From Mesorhizobium ventifaucium (lineage in GTDB: Bacteria > Pseudomonadota > Alphaproteobacteria > Rhizobiales > Rhizobiaceae): a stretch of DNA of 64,000 nucleotides. The notes under the pieces are model-generated. The model had not been told where the DNA came from and did no database searches. It saw only the letters and a list, made by a program, of their open reading frames with translations. The stretch spans positions 88,301 through 152,300 of the forward strand of contig NZ_CAKXZS010000022.1 of NCBI RefSeq assembly GCF_935822925.1. The letters are read 5' to 3'. The position numbers and the translations under genes are program-made. The first letter of the stretch is position 1. Every line of letters begins with the position of its first letter. Of the stretch, positions 44,121 to 52,009 are shown one piece after another.

Positions 44121-44893
44121 TCAAAGCCGACGAACGGCGCGAGGAAATCGCCGACTATGTGATCAAGCTCGGCCAGGTGCGCATCGACGACCTGGTCGAG
44201 CATTTCGGCGTGTCGCGGATGACCATCCACCGCCATATCGACCAGCTGGCGCACCAGGGCGTGCTGCGCAAGCTGCACGGCGCGGTGACGGTGCAGCCTT
44301 CCGGCCTTTATGAAAGCGCTTTCCGCTATCGGGTGACGGTCGGCAGGGCCGAGAAGGATGCGCTGGCGCATGCGGCGCTGGATTATATCGAGGCCGGCCA
44401 GGCCGTCATGCTGGACGATTCGACGACGGCGAACGCGATCGCGCCACTGCTGCCCGACATCAAGCCACTGACCGTCATCACCAACAGCGTCGCGACTGCA
44501 GCACTGCTGACCAATGTCGACGACATCGACTTCATCTGTCTGGGCGGGCAGTACCACCGCACCTACAACGCCTATATCGGCATCGTCTGCGAGAACGCCG
44601 TGGCGCAATTGCGCGCCAATCTTCTGATTTGCTCGGCTTCGGCGATCTCAGGCACCACGGCTTTCATCCAGGACCAGCATGTGGTCCGGGTCAAGCAAGC
44701 GATGGTCGCTGCCTCGACCAGGCGCATTCTTGTCGTCGACCATTCCAAGTTCGACAAGGTCGCCCTGCATGTCTTCGACGATCTGACCCGTTTCGACGCC
44801 GTGCTGACAACCGACGGCGTAAGCGATGCGCAGGCGCAAAAACTCGAACAGGCCGGTGTGAAGCTGCGCATCGTCAAGATGGCTCAGCGATGA
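44117..44893 (+). CDS. DeoR-family transcriptional repressor
   Basis: 258 residues. The helix-turn-helix is ~5-58 (DERREEIADYVIKLGQVRID, then LVEHFGVSRMTIHRHIDQLA, GVLRKLHGAV). The C-terminal sensor domain has LDDSTTANAIAPLLPDIKPL and VVDHSKFDKVALHVF, which bind a phosphorylated sugar. It sits between kinase and dehydrogenase with ATGA overlaps on both sides. It probably represses both this operon and the ABC operon, whose promoters match. Confidence 0.93.
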   Translation: MIKADERREEIADYVIKLGQVRIDDLVEHFGVSRMTIHRHIDQLAHQGVLRKLHGAVTVQPSGLYESAFRYRVTVGRAEKDALAHAALDYIEAGQAVMLDDSTTANAIAPLLPDIKPLTVITNSVATAALLTNVDDIDFICLGGQYHRTYNAYIGIVCENAVAQLRANLLICSASAISGTTAFIQDQHVVRVKQAMVAASTRRILVVDHSKFDKVALHVFDDLTRFDAVLTTDGVSDAQAQKLEQAGVKLRIVKMAQR

Positions 44894-46656
44894 GCCCTTC
44901 CGACGACGCCGGCGCATCCGACCCCGGCTCAGCCGACCCCAACGGGCGCCTCGCCCTTATCAACAAGACGGGCGACGTCGACGTCGTCATTCTTGGCGCC
45001 GGCATCAATGGGGCTGGCCTGTTCCGCGACCTGTGCGCGCAAGGCGTCAGTTGCCTGATCGTCGACAAGGGCGATTTTGGCTCAGGCACAAGTGCTGCGC
45101 CGTCTCGGCTCATCCATGGCGGCCTGAAATATCTCGAAACGGGCGAGTTCGGCCTGGTGGCGCAGTCGACGCTGGAGCGCAACTTGCTGTTGAAGAACGC
45201 GCCGCACTATGTCAGCCCGCTACCGACAGTCATCCCGATCTTCTCCTGGAGCAAGGGCATATGGGCGGCGATGCGCACGCTGCTGGGCTCGACCAGCGCG
45301 CCGCGCAGCCGCGGCGCCGTCCTCATCAAGATCGGCCTGACGATCTATGATTTCTATGGGTCGCGGCATCGTGTCATGCCGCGTCACCGACTTGTCGGGC
45401 GACGGCGGGCGCTGAGCGACATGCCGGCGCTGACCAGGTCGATCGTCGCCACCGGCACCTATTACGACGCCAGGATCAGTCATCCCGAAAGGCTGGTGCT
45501 CGAACTGATCACTGACGGGCTGGCAGCAAATGCCCTCGCCGCGGCCGCCAACTACACGACGCTGGTTTCGTCGTCCAATGGCGTGCTGACTGTTCAGTCA
45601 AAAGACGGGGGCCAGTCAAAAGACGGGAGTCTGCCCCAGAATGGCGCCGTATTTGCAGTACGGCCGAAACTGGTCGTCAATGCCGCCGGTCCATGGATCG
45701 ACGATGTCAACGCCTCGCTCGGCGCGCGGTCGAAAATGATCGGCGGCACCAAGGGCTCGCACATCCTTCTGAAGCACGACGAACTGGTACGAAGCCTGGC
45801 CGGCCGCATGCTCTACTTCGAAGCCGACGACGGCCGCATCTGCCTTGTCTATGACTATCTCGGTCTGGCGCTTGTCGGCTCGACCGACATTCAGGCCGAC
45901 AACCCGGATACCGTACGCTGCGAGCCGCAGGAGATCGATTATCTGCTCGAGAGCGTGCGTGCGCTGATGCCGGGCATGAGCTTTGGACGCGACCAGATCG
46001 TCTATGCCTATAGCGGCATCAGGCCGTTGCCTGCATCCGACGCCTCGGTCCCCGGTTTGATCAGCCGGGATCATTCGGCACCGGTCGTCGAGCCGGAAGG
46101 TTCGCGTCCGTTTCCGATTATCTCGCTGGTCGGCGGCAAGTGGACGACGTTCCGCGGCTTTGCCGAGGAGGTTGCCGACACGATACTCGACCGGCTGGGA
46201 TGCCGCCGCAAGGTCACCACGCGGTCGATGCCGATCGGCGGCGGCAAGGGTTTTCCAACCGAGCCTGCGGCGCGAGCCGCCTGGCTGGCCGATGCCAGAT
46301 CGGCCTCGGGCGTCGACGAACGCCGTCTCGACCAGCTTCTGTCGCGCTACGGAACCAAGGCGTTGCCGATCGCCCGCCACCAAAGCCGATGCGACAATGA
46401 AGATCGCCTGCCGGGGGCGAGCGACTACAGTGCATCCGAGATCGATTACATCGTTCGTAACGAATTCGTCGAGCATCTGGCCGATATCGTCATGCGGCGC
46501 ACGACTCTGGCCATTGCCGGTTCCCTGACCATGAGCGATTTGAAGCAGATTGCCGCCATTGCCGGCCGGGTGCTTGACTGGGGACCGGAGCGGATGTCCG
46601 ACGAACTCGATGCCGCTGTCGCGCAGCTCAGCGACAGGAATCTGATGCGATTGTGA
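44890..46656 (+). CDS. FAD-dependent GlpD-like (polyol/sugar-phosphate) dehydrogenase
   Basis: 588 residues of the GlpD family. The FAD loop VDVVILGAGINGAGLFRDLC, SRLIHGGLKYLETGEFGLV, VVNAAGPWIDDVNA, VYAYSGIRPLP and SLVGGKWTTFRGFAEEVAD are all present. A short N-terminal extension precedes the FAD site. Residues 236-246 (QSKDGGQSKDG) come from an 18-bp tandem duplication (45595-45629). It likely oxidises the phosphorylated product of the upstream kinase, feeding electrons to the quinone pool, as EryB does for erythritol phosphate. ATGA overlap with deoR. Confidence 0.88.
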   Translation: MSPSDDAGASDPGSADPNGRLALINKTGDVDVVILGAGINGAGLFRDLCAQGVSCLIVDKGDFGSGTSAAPSRLIHGGLKYLETGEFGLVAQSTLERNLLLKNAPHYVSPLPTVIPIFSWSKGIWAAMRTLLGSTSAPRSRGAVLIKIGLTIYDFYGSRHRVMPRHRLVGRRRALSDMPALTRSIVATGTYYDARISHPERLVLELITDGLAANALAAAANYTTLVSSSNGVLTVQSKDGGQSKDGSLPQNGAVFAVRPKLVVNAAGPWIDDVNASLGARSKMIGGTKGSHILLKHDELVRSLAGRMLYFEADDGRICLVYDYLGLALVGSTDIQADNPDTVRCEPQEIDYLLESVRALMPGMSFGRDQIVYAYSGIRPLPASDASVPGLISRDHSAPVVEPEGSRPFPIISLVGGKWTTFRGFAEEVADTILDRLGCRRKVTTRSMPIGGGKGFPTEPAARAAWLADARSASGVDERRLDQLLSRYGTKALPIARHQSRCDNEDRLPGASDYSASEIDYIVRNEFVEHLADIVMRRTTLAIAGSLTMSDLKQIAAIAGRVLDWGPERMSDELDAAVAQLSDRNLMRL

Positions 46657-46757
46657 TGGCGCCCTGATTTGGGACGGGCACGGCGTCGGGATGTGCCGTT
46701 CGAAAATACCACATGAAAACAGTCTCTAGGCATTTCCGGGTTCCGTCCCGTCTCTCG

Positions 46758-46769
46758 TCTCACGTGAGA
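46758..46769. promoter_or_regulatory. Palindrome upstream of the ABC operon promoter
   Basis: TCTCACGTGAGA is a perfect 12-bp palindrome ending 21 bp upstream of the -35 box at 46791. It has no counterpart at the kinase promoter, so it may bind a second, transporter-specific regulator. Confidence 0.4.
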
Positions 46770-46790
46770 TTAGGCGAAATATCACATCTA

Positions 46791-46819
46791 TTGACGTGAA
46801 ATTAACACTACCGTATGGT
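46791..46819 (+). promoter_or_regulatory. Promoter and operator of the DUF2291-ABC operon
   Basis: TTGACG (46791-46796), 17 bp, TATGGT (46814-46819), identical boxes and spacing to the promoter at 42428. The spacer has GTGAAATTAAC where the other has GTTAATTTAAC, and both are preceded by a similar ATCACA block. The transcript would have a ~260-nt leader. Confidence 0.7.
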
Positions 46820-47022
46820 CAGTTGACTGACGAATGAGCAACGCGATCGGTGACAACTTCGTGCAGTCACCGACCACCGGCTGTTGGTTCGCTTCCGCAA
46901 TCAACAAGGAGCCTCTCGATGGCGTCGCTGACGCAGATCCCTCCGACGCCGATTGACAAGCGACATAAACGCGTGAAAAATTTTTCAACTTAAGATAATA
47001 ATATCATCTCGGAGGAGATGGA

Positions 47023-47088
47023 ATGCAATCCAGCAGCGCTGCCAATCACGGACTGATCGGTGCCACGTCACGGGTCGTCGCGCCATGA
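47023..47088 (+). CDS. Possible 21-residue leader peptide coupled to the DUF2291 gene
   Basis: GGAGGAG (47011-47017) is the best ribosome binding site of the leader. It lies 5 nt before this ATG (and overlaps another ATG at 47018 that opens only 12 codons). The frame reads MQSSSAANHGLIGATSRVVA and ends in a TGA that overlaps the DUF2291 ATG (ATGA at 47085). DUF2291 itself has no ribosome binding site at that start, so re-initiation after this peptide would explain its translation. Confidence 0.4.
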   Translation: MQSSSAANHGLIGATSRVVAP

Positions 47089-47741
47089 ACTCGCAGCCTG
47101 CCACTCCGATCAATCGGCGCGTGGCACCGGGGGTCCGTCGCATCATCGCCGCGGCTGCGGTCCTGATCTTGCTCGGCGCGATGGTTCTCGACACCAAGGT
47201 TGTCATAATTGGTTCGGCGGAAGACGCGCGTAAGGCCGCGTTCTCCCCGGAGGAATACGGCAAGTCCGAGTTTCCGAAGGTTCAATCCGCCGTGGAGCAG
47301 CGTGCGGTGAACGCTGCTACCCTTGCATCGGCCATCGCCAAGGACAAGGCGGCAGCGGAGAAGGAATACGGCGTGCCGGCCAATGTCGGTACGGAATTCT
47401 CGGTCAAATTCACCGGCGTGGTCGGCGAGGGAAAGTCCGGCATCTACGCCGTCAAGGTCGACGAGGTTCCCAGCAGCTTGGTCATTCGGGTGCAGACCGG
47501 GCCGGCAATCAACGGAACCGACCTGCGCGATGCCACGGGAACGATCACCTTCGGGCAATTCACCAACCAGATCGAGTATCAGAACGCAGGATCGGCCTTG
47601 AACAACGAGATGAAGAAACAGGTGTTGTCGGCCCTCGACAATTCCAATCTCACCGGGAAGACGATCTCGGTGGTTGGCGTGTTCAAGTTGATCAATCCCA
47701 AGGGCTGGCTCGTCACACCGGTCAAGCTGAGCGTTCAATGA
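47085..47741 (+). CDS. DUF2291-type membrane-anchored protein
   Basis: 218 residues. One N-terminal membrane segment (VRRIIAAAAVLILLGAMVLD) is followed by a soluble domain (GIYAVKVDEVPSSLVIRVQT, GTITFGQFTNQIEYQNAG), placed in the periplasm if the anchor is standard. DUF2291 genes accompany sugar ABC transporters, and their role is unknown. The start at 47085 has weak signals. An in-frame ATG at 46920 with AAGGAG would add 55 residues of unlikely composition. Its stop overlaps the ATPase ATG (ATGA). Confidence 0.75.
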   Translation: MNSQPATPINRRVAPGVRRIIAAAAVLILLGAMVLDTKVVIIGSAEDARKAAFSPEEYGKSEFPKVQSAVEQRAVNAATLASAIAKDKAAAEKEYGVPANVGTEFSVKFTGVVGEGKSGIYAVKVDEVPSSLVIRVQTGPAINGTDLRDATGTITFGQFTNQIEYQNAGSALNNEMKKQVLSALDNSNLTGKTISVVGVFKLINPKGWLVTPVKLSVQ

Positions 47742-49279
47742 ATGCGGCACCTCAATTCGAGCCTGCGGCCGGCGACACCGTGCTCGCGGCGCGCAACATC
47801 GTAAAATCCTATGGCGGAACGCATGCCCTCAAGGGGGTCGATTTCGACATCCGCCGTGGCGAGGTCACCACGCTGTTCGGAGAGAATGGCGCCGGCAAGT
47901 CGACACTGATGAAGATCCTTTCCGGTGTCGAGACGCCGACGTCCGGAAGCATCGAGCTCGATGGCCGTCCTGTCGTCTTCTCCTCGACCGTCGACGCGCG
48001 GGATCGAGGCATTTCGATAATCCATCAGGAGTTGAGTCTCGCGCCCAATCTGAGCGTGCGCGACAATATTTTCATGGGCCGTGAGTTGCGGGGCGCGACC
48101 GGCCTCGACTTCGCAGAAGAGGCTCGTCAGACGCGGATGCTGATGGCCGATCTCGAGGAAGACATCGATCCGATGACCCTGGTGCAGGATCTGCGCCTCG
48201 GCCAGCAGCAGATCGTCGAAATCGCCCGCGCGCTCTCCGTCGATTCACGCATCCTGATCATGGACGAGCCTACCTCCGCATTGAGCGCGACCGAGGTAGA
48301 AGTGCTGTTCAAGGTAATCCGGGACCTGACCGCCCGCGGCGTCTCGATCGTGTACATTTCTCATCACCTCGAGGAGGCGCTGCAGATCACCGACCATGCC
48401 GTGGTGCTGCGCGACGGAACGATCACGGCGACGGCCAATGCGAAGAACATCGATCTCGAATGGATCGTCCGCAACATGGTGGGCGAGAACTTCGACCTGG
48501 GATCGCCCCCCACCGGTTACGCATTCGGCGATGTTGCCCTGTCGATCGACGATGTGAGCATCGCCGATGTTTCGGGTTCGGACCGCCTGGTCGTCGACCG
48601 GCTGTCGCTCGATGTGCGCGCCGGCGAGATCGTCTGCATTTACGGGTTGATGGGCGCCGGGCGCACGGAATTGCTGGAGTGCGTCGCCGGACGACTGCCG
48701 ATGACGGGCGGACGGGTCTTGCTGGAAGGCAAAGATATCTCCGGCCTCAGCATCGCCGAGCGCATATCAAGGGGGCTTGTGCTGGTGCCCGAGGACCGCC
48801 AACGCGACGGGCTGGTCCAGACGATGTCGGTAGGGGCAAATCTGTCGCTCGCCAGCATCGGCGCCTTCGTCAAAGGGATGATGCTGTCGCGGTCGCGGGA
48901 GCGGTCGCTGATCGACGGAACCATTCGCGACGTGCGCGTCAAGACGGCGGGCGCAGGCGCGCCCATCGGATCGCTGTCCGGCGGCAATCAGCAGAAAGTC
49001 GTCATCGGCAAGATGCTGACGACCAATCCCAAGGTCATGCTGCTGGACGAGCCCAGTCGCGGGATCGACGTCGGCGCCAAGGCGGAGGTGTTTCGGCTGC
49101 TCGGCGAGCGCGCCGCGCAGGGGCTCGCGGTCGTGTTCTCGACCTCGGAAGTTGCCGAGTGCCTTGGTATCGCGCACCGGATCATCGTCATGCGCCGCGG
49201 CAGGATTTCGGCTCAGTTCGGCGCCGACGTCACGAAAGAGCAGATCATGGCCGCCTCGGGCGAGGCCGTGCTTGTCTGA
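47738..49279 (+). CDS. Sugar ABC transporter ATP-binding protein (RbsA/XylG type)
   Basis: 513 residues with two ATPase halves. The first has Walker A FGENGAGKSTLMKIL, signature LRLGQQQIVEIARAL and Walker B ILIMDEPTSALS. The second has a degenerate loop (YGLMGAGRTELLE), signature SLSGGNQQKVVIGKML and MLLDEPSRGIDVGAK, as is normal for this class. It powers uptake of a monosaccharide or polyol. Coupled to the DUF2291 gene. The permease and binding protein follow. Confidence 0.93.
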   Translation: MNAAPQFEPAAGDTVLAARNIVKSYGGTHALKGVDFDIRRGEVTTLFGENGAGKSTLMKILSGVETPTSGSIELDGRPVVFSSTVDARDRGISIIHQELSLAPNLSVRDNIFMGRELRGATGLDFAEEARQTRMLMADLEEDIDPMTLVQDLRLGQQQIVEIARALSVDSRILIMDEPTSALSATEVEVLFKVIRDLTARGVSIVYISHHLEEALQITDHAVVLRDGTITATANAKNIDLEWIVRNMVGENFDLGSPPTGYAFGDVALSIDDVSIADVSGSDRLVVDRLSLDVRAGEIVCIYGLMGAGRTELLECVAGRLPMTGGRVLLEGKDISGLSIAERISRGLVLVPEDRQRDGLVQTMSVGANLSLASIGAFVKGMMLSRSRERSLIDGTIRDVRVKTAGAGAPIGSLSGGNQQKVVIGKMLTTNPKVMLLDEPSRGIDVGAKAEVFRLLGERAAQGLAVVFSTSEVAECLGIAHRIIVMRRGRISAQFGADVTKEQIMAASGEAVLV

Positions 49280-49304
49280 TCATGCAGAATACAGGAGCCA
49301 GACC

Positions 49305-50441
49305 GTGACCAGCGCCAGTCAGAATCGTAGCCGTCCCGGCTCGACAACATCAAGCGATGGCTTCAGCGTGGCCAAGCTGTTGCTGGAGGGCCGGGCGTTC
49401 CTCGCGCTGATGGTGATCATCCTCGTCTTCTCGATGCTGTCGCCCTATTACTTCTCGCTGGGCAATTTCCTCACCATGGCGTCGCATGTCGCCATCTTCG
49501 GCATCCTTGCGGTCGGCATGCTGCTGGTCATCCTCAATGGCGGCATCGACCTGTCGGTGGGGTCGACGCTTGGGCTGTCGGGGGTCATCGCCGGGTTCCT
49601 GATGCAGGGCGTGCAGTTGCAAACGCTCGGCATCGTGCTGTTTCCCCCGGTCTGGGTGGTCGTGGTGCTGGTGTGCGTGCTCGGCGCACTGGTCGGCCTG
49701 GTCAACGGCGTGCTCATCGCCTGGTTGAAGGTGCCGGCGTTCGTTGCCACGCTGGGCATGCTCTATGTGGTGCGCGGCGCCGCACTGCTGATGACAAACG
49801 GCCTGACCTATAACGATCTCGGCGGCAAGCCGGAGCTGGGCAATACCGGCTTCGACTGGCTGGGCTTCAACCGCCTGTTCGGCATTCCCATCGGTGTGCT
49901 GGTCATGGTCGTCATAACGATCATTGGAAGCATCATCCTCAACCGCACTGCCTTCGGCCGGTGGCTTTATGCTTCCGGCGGCAACGAGCGCGCCGCGGAG
50001 CTGTCAGGCGTGCCGGTGAAAAAAGTGCAGGTGTCGGTGTATATGCTGTCCGGCATCTGCGCCTCGGTGGCCGGTCTCATCCTGTCCTCGGAACTGACCT
50101 CGGCAGGACCGACCGCCGGCAATTCATACGAACTGACCGCCATTGCGGCCGTCGTCATCGGCGGCGCCGCACTCACCGGGGGTCGAGGCAATATCCGCGG
50201 CACGCTGGTCGGGGCCTTCGTCATCGGCTTTCTCTCCGATGGCCTCGTGATCATCGGCGTGTCCGCCTACTGGCAAACGGTGTTCACCGGCGCGGTCATC
50301 GTGTTGGCGGTGCTGCTCAACGCCATTCAGTATCGCCGTCGCGTCAAGCTCCCGGGCTCGACCGGCGGCCCTTCGACTTCTCCGCAACAAGCCGGCAAGG
50401 CCCGAACGGCCGATCCCGCTCACGAGAAGATTGCCGGTTGA
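49305..50441 (+). CDS. Sugar ABC transporter permease (RbsC type)
   Basis: 378 residues with about ten membrane segments (LALMVIILVFSMLSPYYFSL, IFGILAVGMLLVILNGGIDL, and others). GGIDLSVGSTLGLSG and ASGGNERAAELSGVPVKKVQ (coupling loop) are family signatures. GTG at 49305 with AGGAG 7 nt upstream was chosen. A longer in-frame ORF from 49152 overlaps the ATPase gene and lacks homology there. Confidence 0.92.
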   Translation: MTSASQNRSRPGSTTSSDGFSVAKLLLEGRAFLALMVIILVFSMLSPYYFSLGNFLTMASHVAIFGILAVGMLLVILNGGIDLSVGSTLGLSGVIAGFLMQGVQLQTLGIVLFPPVWVVVVLVCVLGALVGLVNGVLIAWLKVPAFVATLGMLYVVRGAALLMTNGLTYNDLGGKPELGNTGFDWLGFNRLFGIPIGVLVMVVITIIGSIILNRTAFGRWLYASGGNERAAELSGVPVKKVQVSVYMLSGICASVAGLILSSELTSAGPTAGNSYELTAIAAVVIGGAALTGGRGNIRGTLVGAFVIGFLSDGLVIIGVSAYWQTVFTGAVIVLAVLLNAIQYRRRVKLPGSTGGPSTSPQQAGKARTADPAHEKIAG

Positions 50442-50473
50442 CCGGTACCATCGCTAACCAAGGAGGAAATTTC

Positions 50474-51433
50474 ATGTATGGCAAGGCAAGAATTCTAATG
50501 CTCGCGGCCTTTGCGCTGGCCGCTCCGGTCCTCGCAGGGTCGGTGACCGCAGCGTCGGCCGAAGGCCTCATCTCGATCATCGTCATCGATCCCGCCAACC
50601 CGTACTGGCTCACCGAAGGCAACGTGGCCAAGGCCGAGGCCGAAAAGCTCGGCTACACCGCGACTGTCGGCGCATCGAAAGCCGACACGAACACGGAAAG
50701 CAGACTGATCGACACTGCGATCACCAACAAATCCGTGGCGATCATCCTCGATCCTGCCGATGCCAGCGGATCCATCGGCGCCGTGAAGAAGGCGATTGCC
50801 GCAAACATTCCGGTCTTCCTCGTCAATGCCGAGATCAACCAGGAGGGTCTGGCCAAGGCGCAGCTCGTTTCCAACAACGCACAGGGCGCAGCCCTTGGGG
50901 CACAGCAATGGGTGACTGATATCGGCGAGAAGGGCAACTATGTCGAACTTCTGGGCGCCCCGTCCGACAATAACGCCGCCACCCGGTCGAACGGGTACGA
51001 GACCGTGATCAGCCAGTATCCGGACCTCAAGAAGGTCGGCTCGGAAGTCGCCAACTGGGACCGCACCCAGGGTCACGACAAGATGCAGAGCCTGCTGCAG
51101 GCCCATCCCGACATTATCGGCGTGACGAGCGGCAATGACGAGATGGCGCTCGGCGCGATCGCGGCGCTGAAAGAAGCCGGAAAGCTGTCGAGCATCAAGG
51201 TCGGCGGCTTCGACGGCTCCCCGGATGCCGTCGCTGCGATCAAGGCTGGTGACTTGCAGTACACCGTTCTCCAGCCAGTGGCCGTCTACTCGGCTAAGGC
51301 GGTACAGCAGGCCGACTCCTTCATAAGGACCGGCAAGACCGGAGCGCCGACCGAGAAGCAGCTGTTTGACTGCCTTCTCATCACCAAGGACAATGTCGAT
51401 AAATACACGGCACCCTTCACCCTCTCGGAGTAA
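50474..51433 (+). CDS. Sugar ABC transporter periplasmic binding protein (RbsB type)
   Basis: 319 residues. Signal peptide (ILMLAAFALAAPVLAGSVTA, cleaved near ASA-EG), then the type I binding fold: ISIIVIDPANPYWLTEGNVA, DPADASGSIGAVKKAIAANI, GYETVISQYPDLKKVGSE, IIGVTSGNDEMALGAIAALK and VGGFDGSPDAVAAIKAGDLQ. AGGAGG (50461-50466) precedes the ATG by 7 nt. The binding specificity is not readable, but co-regulation with the kinase/dehydrogenase operon suggests that its ligand is their substrate. Confidence 0.93.
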   Translation: MYGKARILMLAAFALAAPVLAGSVTAASAEGLISIIVIDPANPYWLTEGNVAKAEAEKLGYTATVGASKADTNTESRLIDTAITNKSVAIILDPADASGSIGAVKKAIAANIPVFLVNAEINQEGLAKAQLVSNNAQGAALGAQQWVTDIGEKGNYVELLGAPSDNNAATRSNGYETVISQYPDLKKVGSEVANWDRTQGHDKMQSLLQAHPDIIGVTSGNDEMALGAIAALKEAGKLSSIKVGGFDGSPDAVAAIKAGDLQYTVLQPVAVYSAKAVQQADSFIRTGKTGAPTEKQLFDCLLITKDNVDKYTAPFTLSE

Positions 51434-51440
51434 AAAACCG

Positions 51441-51473
51441 GGCGAGGAGTGTTCCTTCGGGACACTCCTCGCC
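51441..51473 (+). terminator. Hairpin after the ABC operon
   Basis: GGCGAGGAGTG with TTCC, loop TTCG, then GGACACTCCTCGCC folds into a 14-bp stem with one bulged base. There is no T tract, so it may act as a 3' stabiliser or a factor-assisted terminator, 7 nt after the stop. Confidence 0.6.
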
Positions 51474-51628
51474 TGATCCGAGACGGCGACATCTTTGATC
51501 GGGCCGACGCACCGCTCACATAAGTGACGCTAAAACTGAAACACGGCCCATGACGGAAAGACGGCCCGTGACGATTGAATCCGCCCGGGTGGCTCTATGG
51601 AGCGGCTGATGTGGCCCACCCCATGTCG

Positions 51629-51657
51629 TTGAAACGTCATCCGTGCCGTCCCATATG
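51629..51657 (+). promoter_or_regulatory. Promoter of the AbcR-like small RNA
   Basis: TTGAAA (51629-51634), 17-bp spacer, CATATG (51652-51657). This puts the start near 51664, exactly at the base of the first hairpin of the RNA below. Confidence 0.6.
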
Positions 51658-51663
51658 TGCATT

Positions 51664-51762
51664 GCGTCGGATGTTTTCCTCCCATTGCGTCCGGCGCGTT
51701 CCCCTCTGGAGGTTTTGAACCTTCATGCCTGGCCGGACTTTAACAGTCCGGCCTTTTTTCTT
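51664..51762 (+). ncRNA. AbcR-like (alpha-r15) trans-acting small RNA
   Basis: The ~100-nt transcript folds as GCGTCGGA/TCCGGCGC (51664-51671/51690-51697, one G-U pair) with an 18-nt loop exposing TTTTCCTCCCAT, an anti-Shine-Dalgarno sequence. Next comes a single-stranded GTTCCCCTCTGG stretch and an AGGTT/AACCT hairpin. The terminator is GGCCGGACT/AGTCCGGCC (51731-51739/51745-51753) followed by TTTTTTC. The alpha-r15/AbcR RNAs of Rhizobiales have this layout of C/U-rich loops and silence ABC-transporter mRNAs with Hfq. It directly follows a sugar ABC operon. The rest of 51474-52009 shows no gene. Confidence 0.65.
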
Positions 51763-52009
51763 TTTGGCCCTGTGAAGCTGCGCTGCTGCGAGCGAGCTGT
51801 AAAACCGCCGTAGGTCGGAGCATCCACGGCCGGGCAGGCCGCGGTGCTGGCCGCGGGACGGGCGCCCAACCGGCATAACCAGCCCAATGACCGAGAAATG
51901 GCCATTTTCGTCACACTCGACAGCGGCCTGGCAGTAGGGGTGCGGCAACGGAAGCTGCCATTTTATCGGGAAATCCACTAGTCTCGCTTGGTTTGCGAGA
52001 CGGCGAGAG

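Noticed and set aside
46920..47084. In-frame ATG with AAGGAG that would extend DUF2291 by 55 residues
   Set aside because: The added sequence (KIIISSRRRWNAIQQRCQ) looks non-coding and has no family counterpart. Kept only as an alternative.
47046..47750. 234-codon minus-strand ORF over the DUF2291 gene
   Set aside because: Shadow frame. The plus-strand gene is coupled to the ATPase by ATGA.
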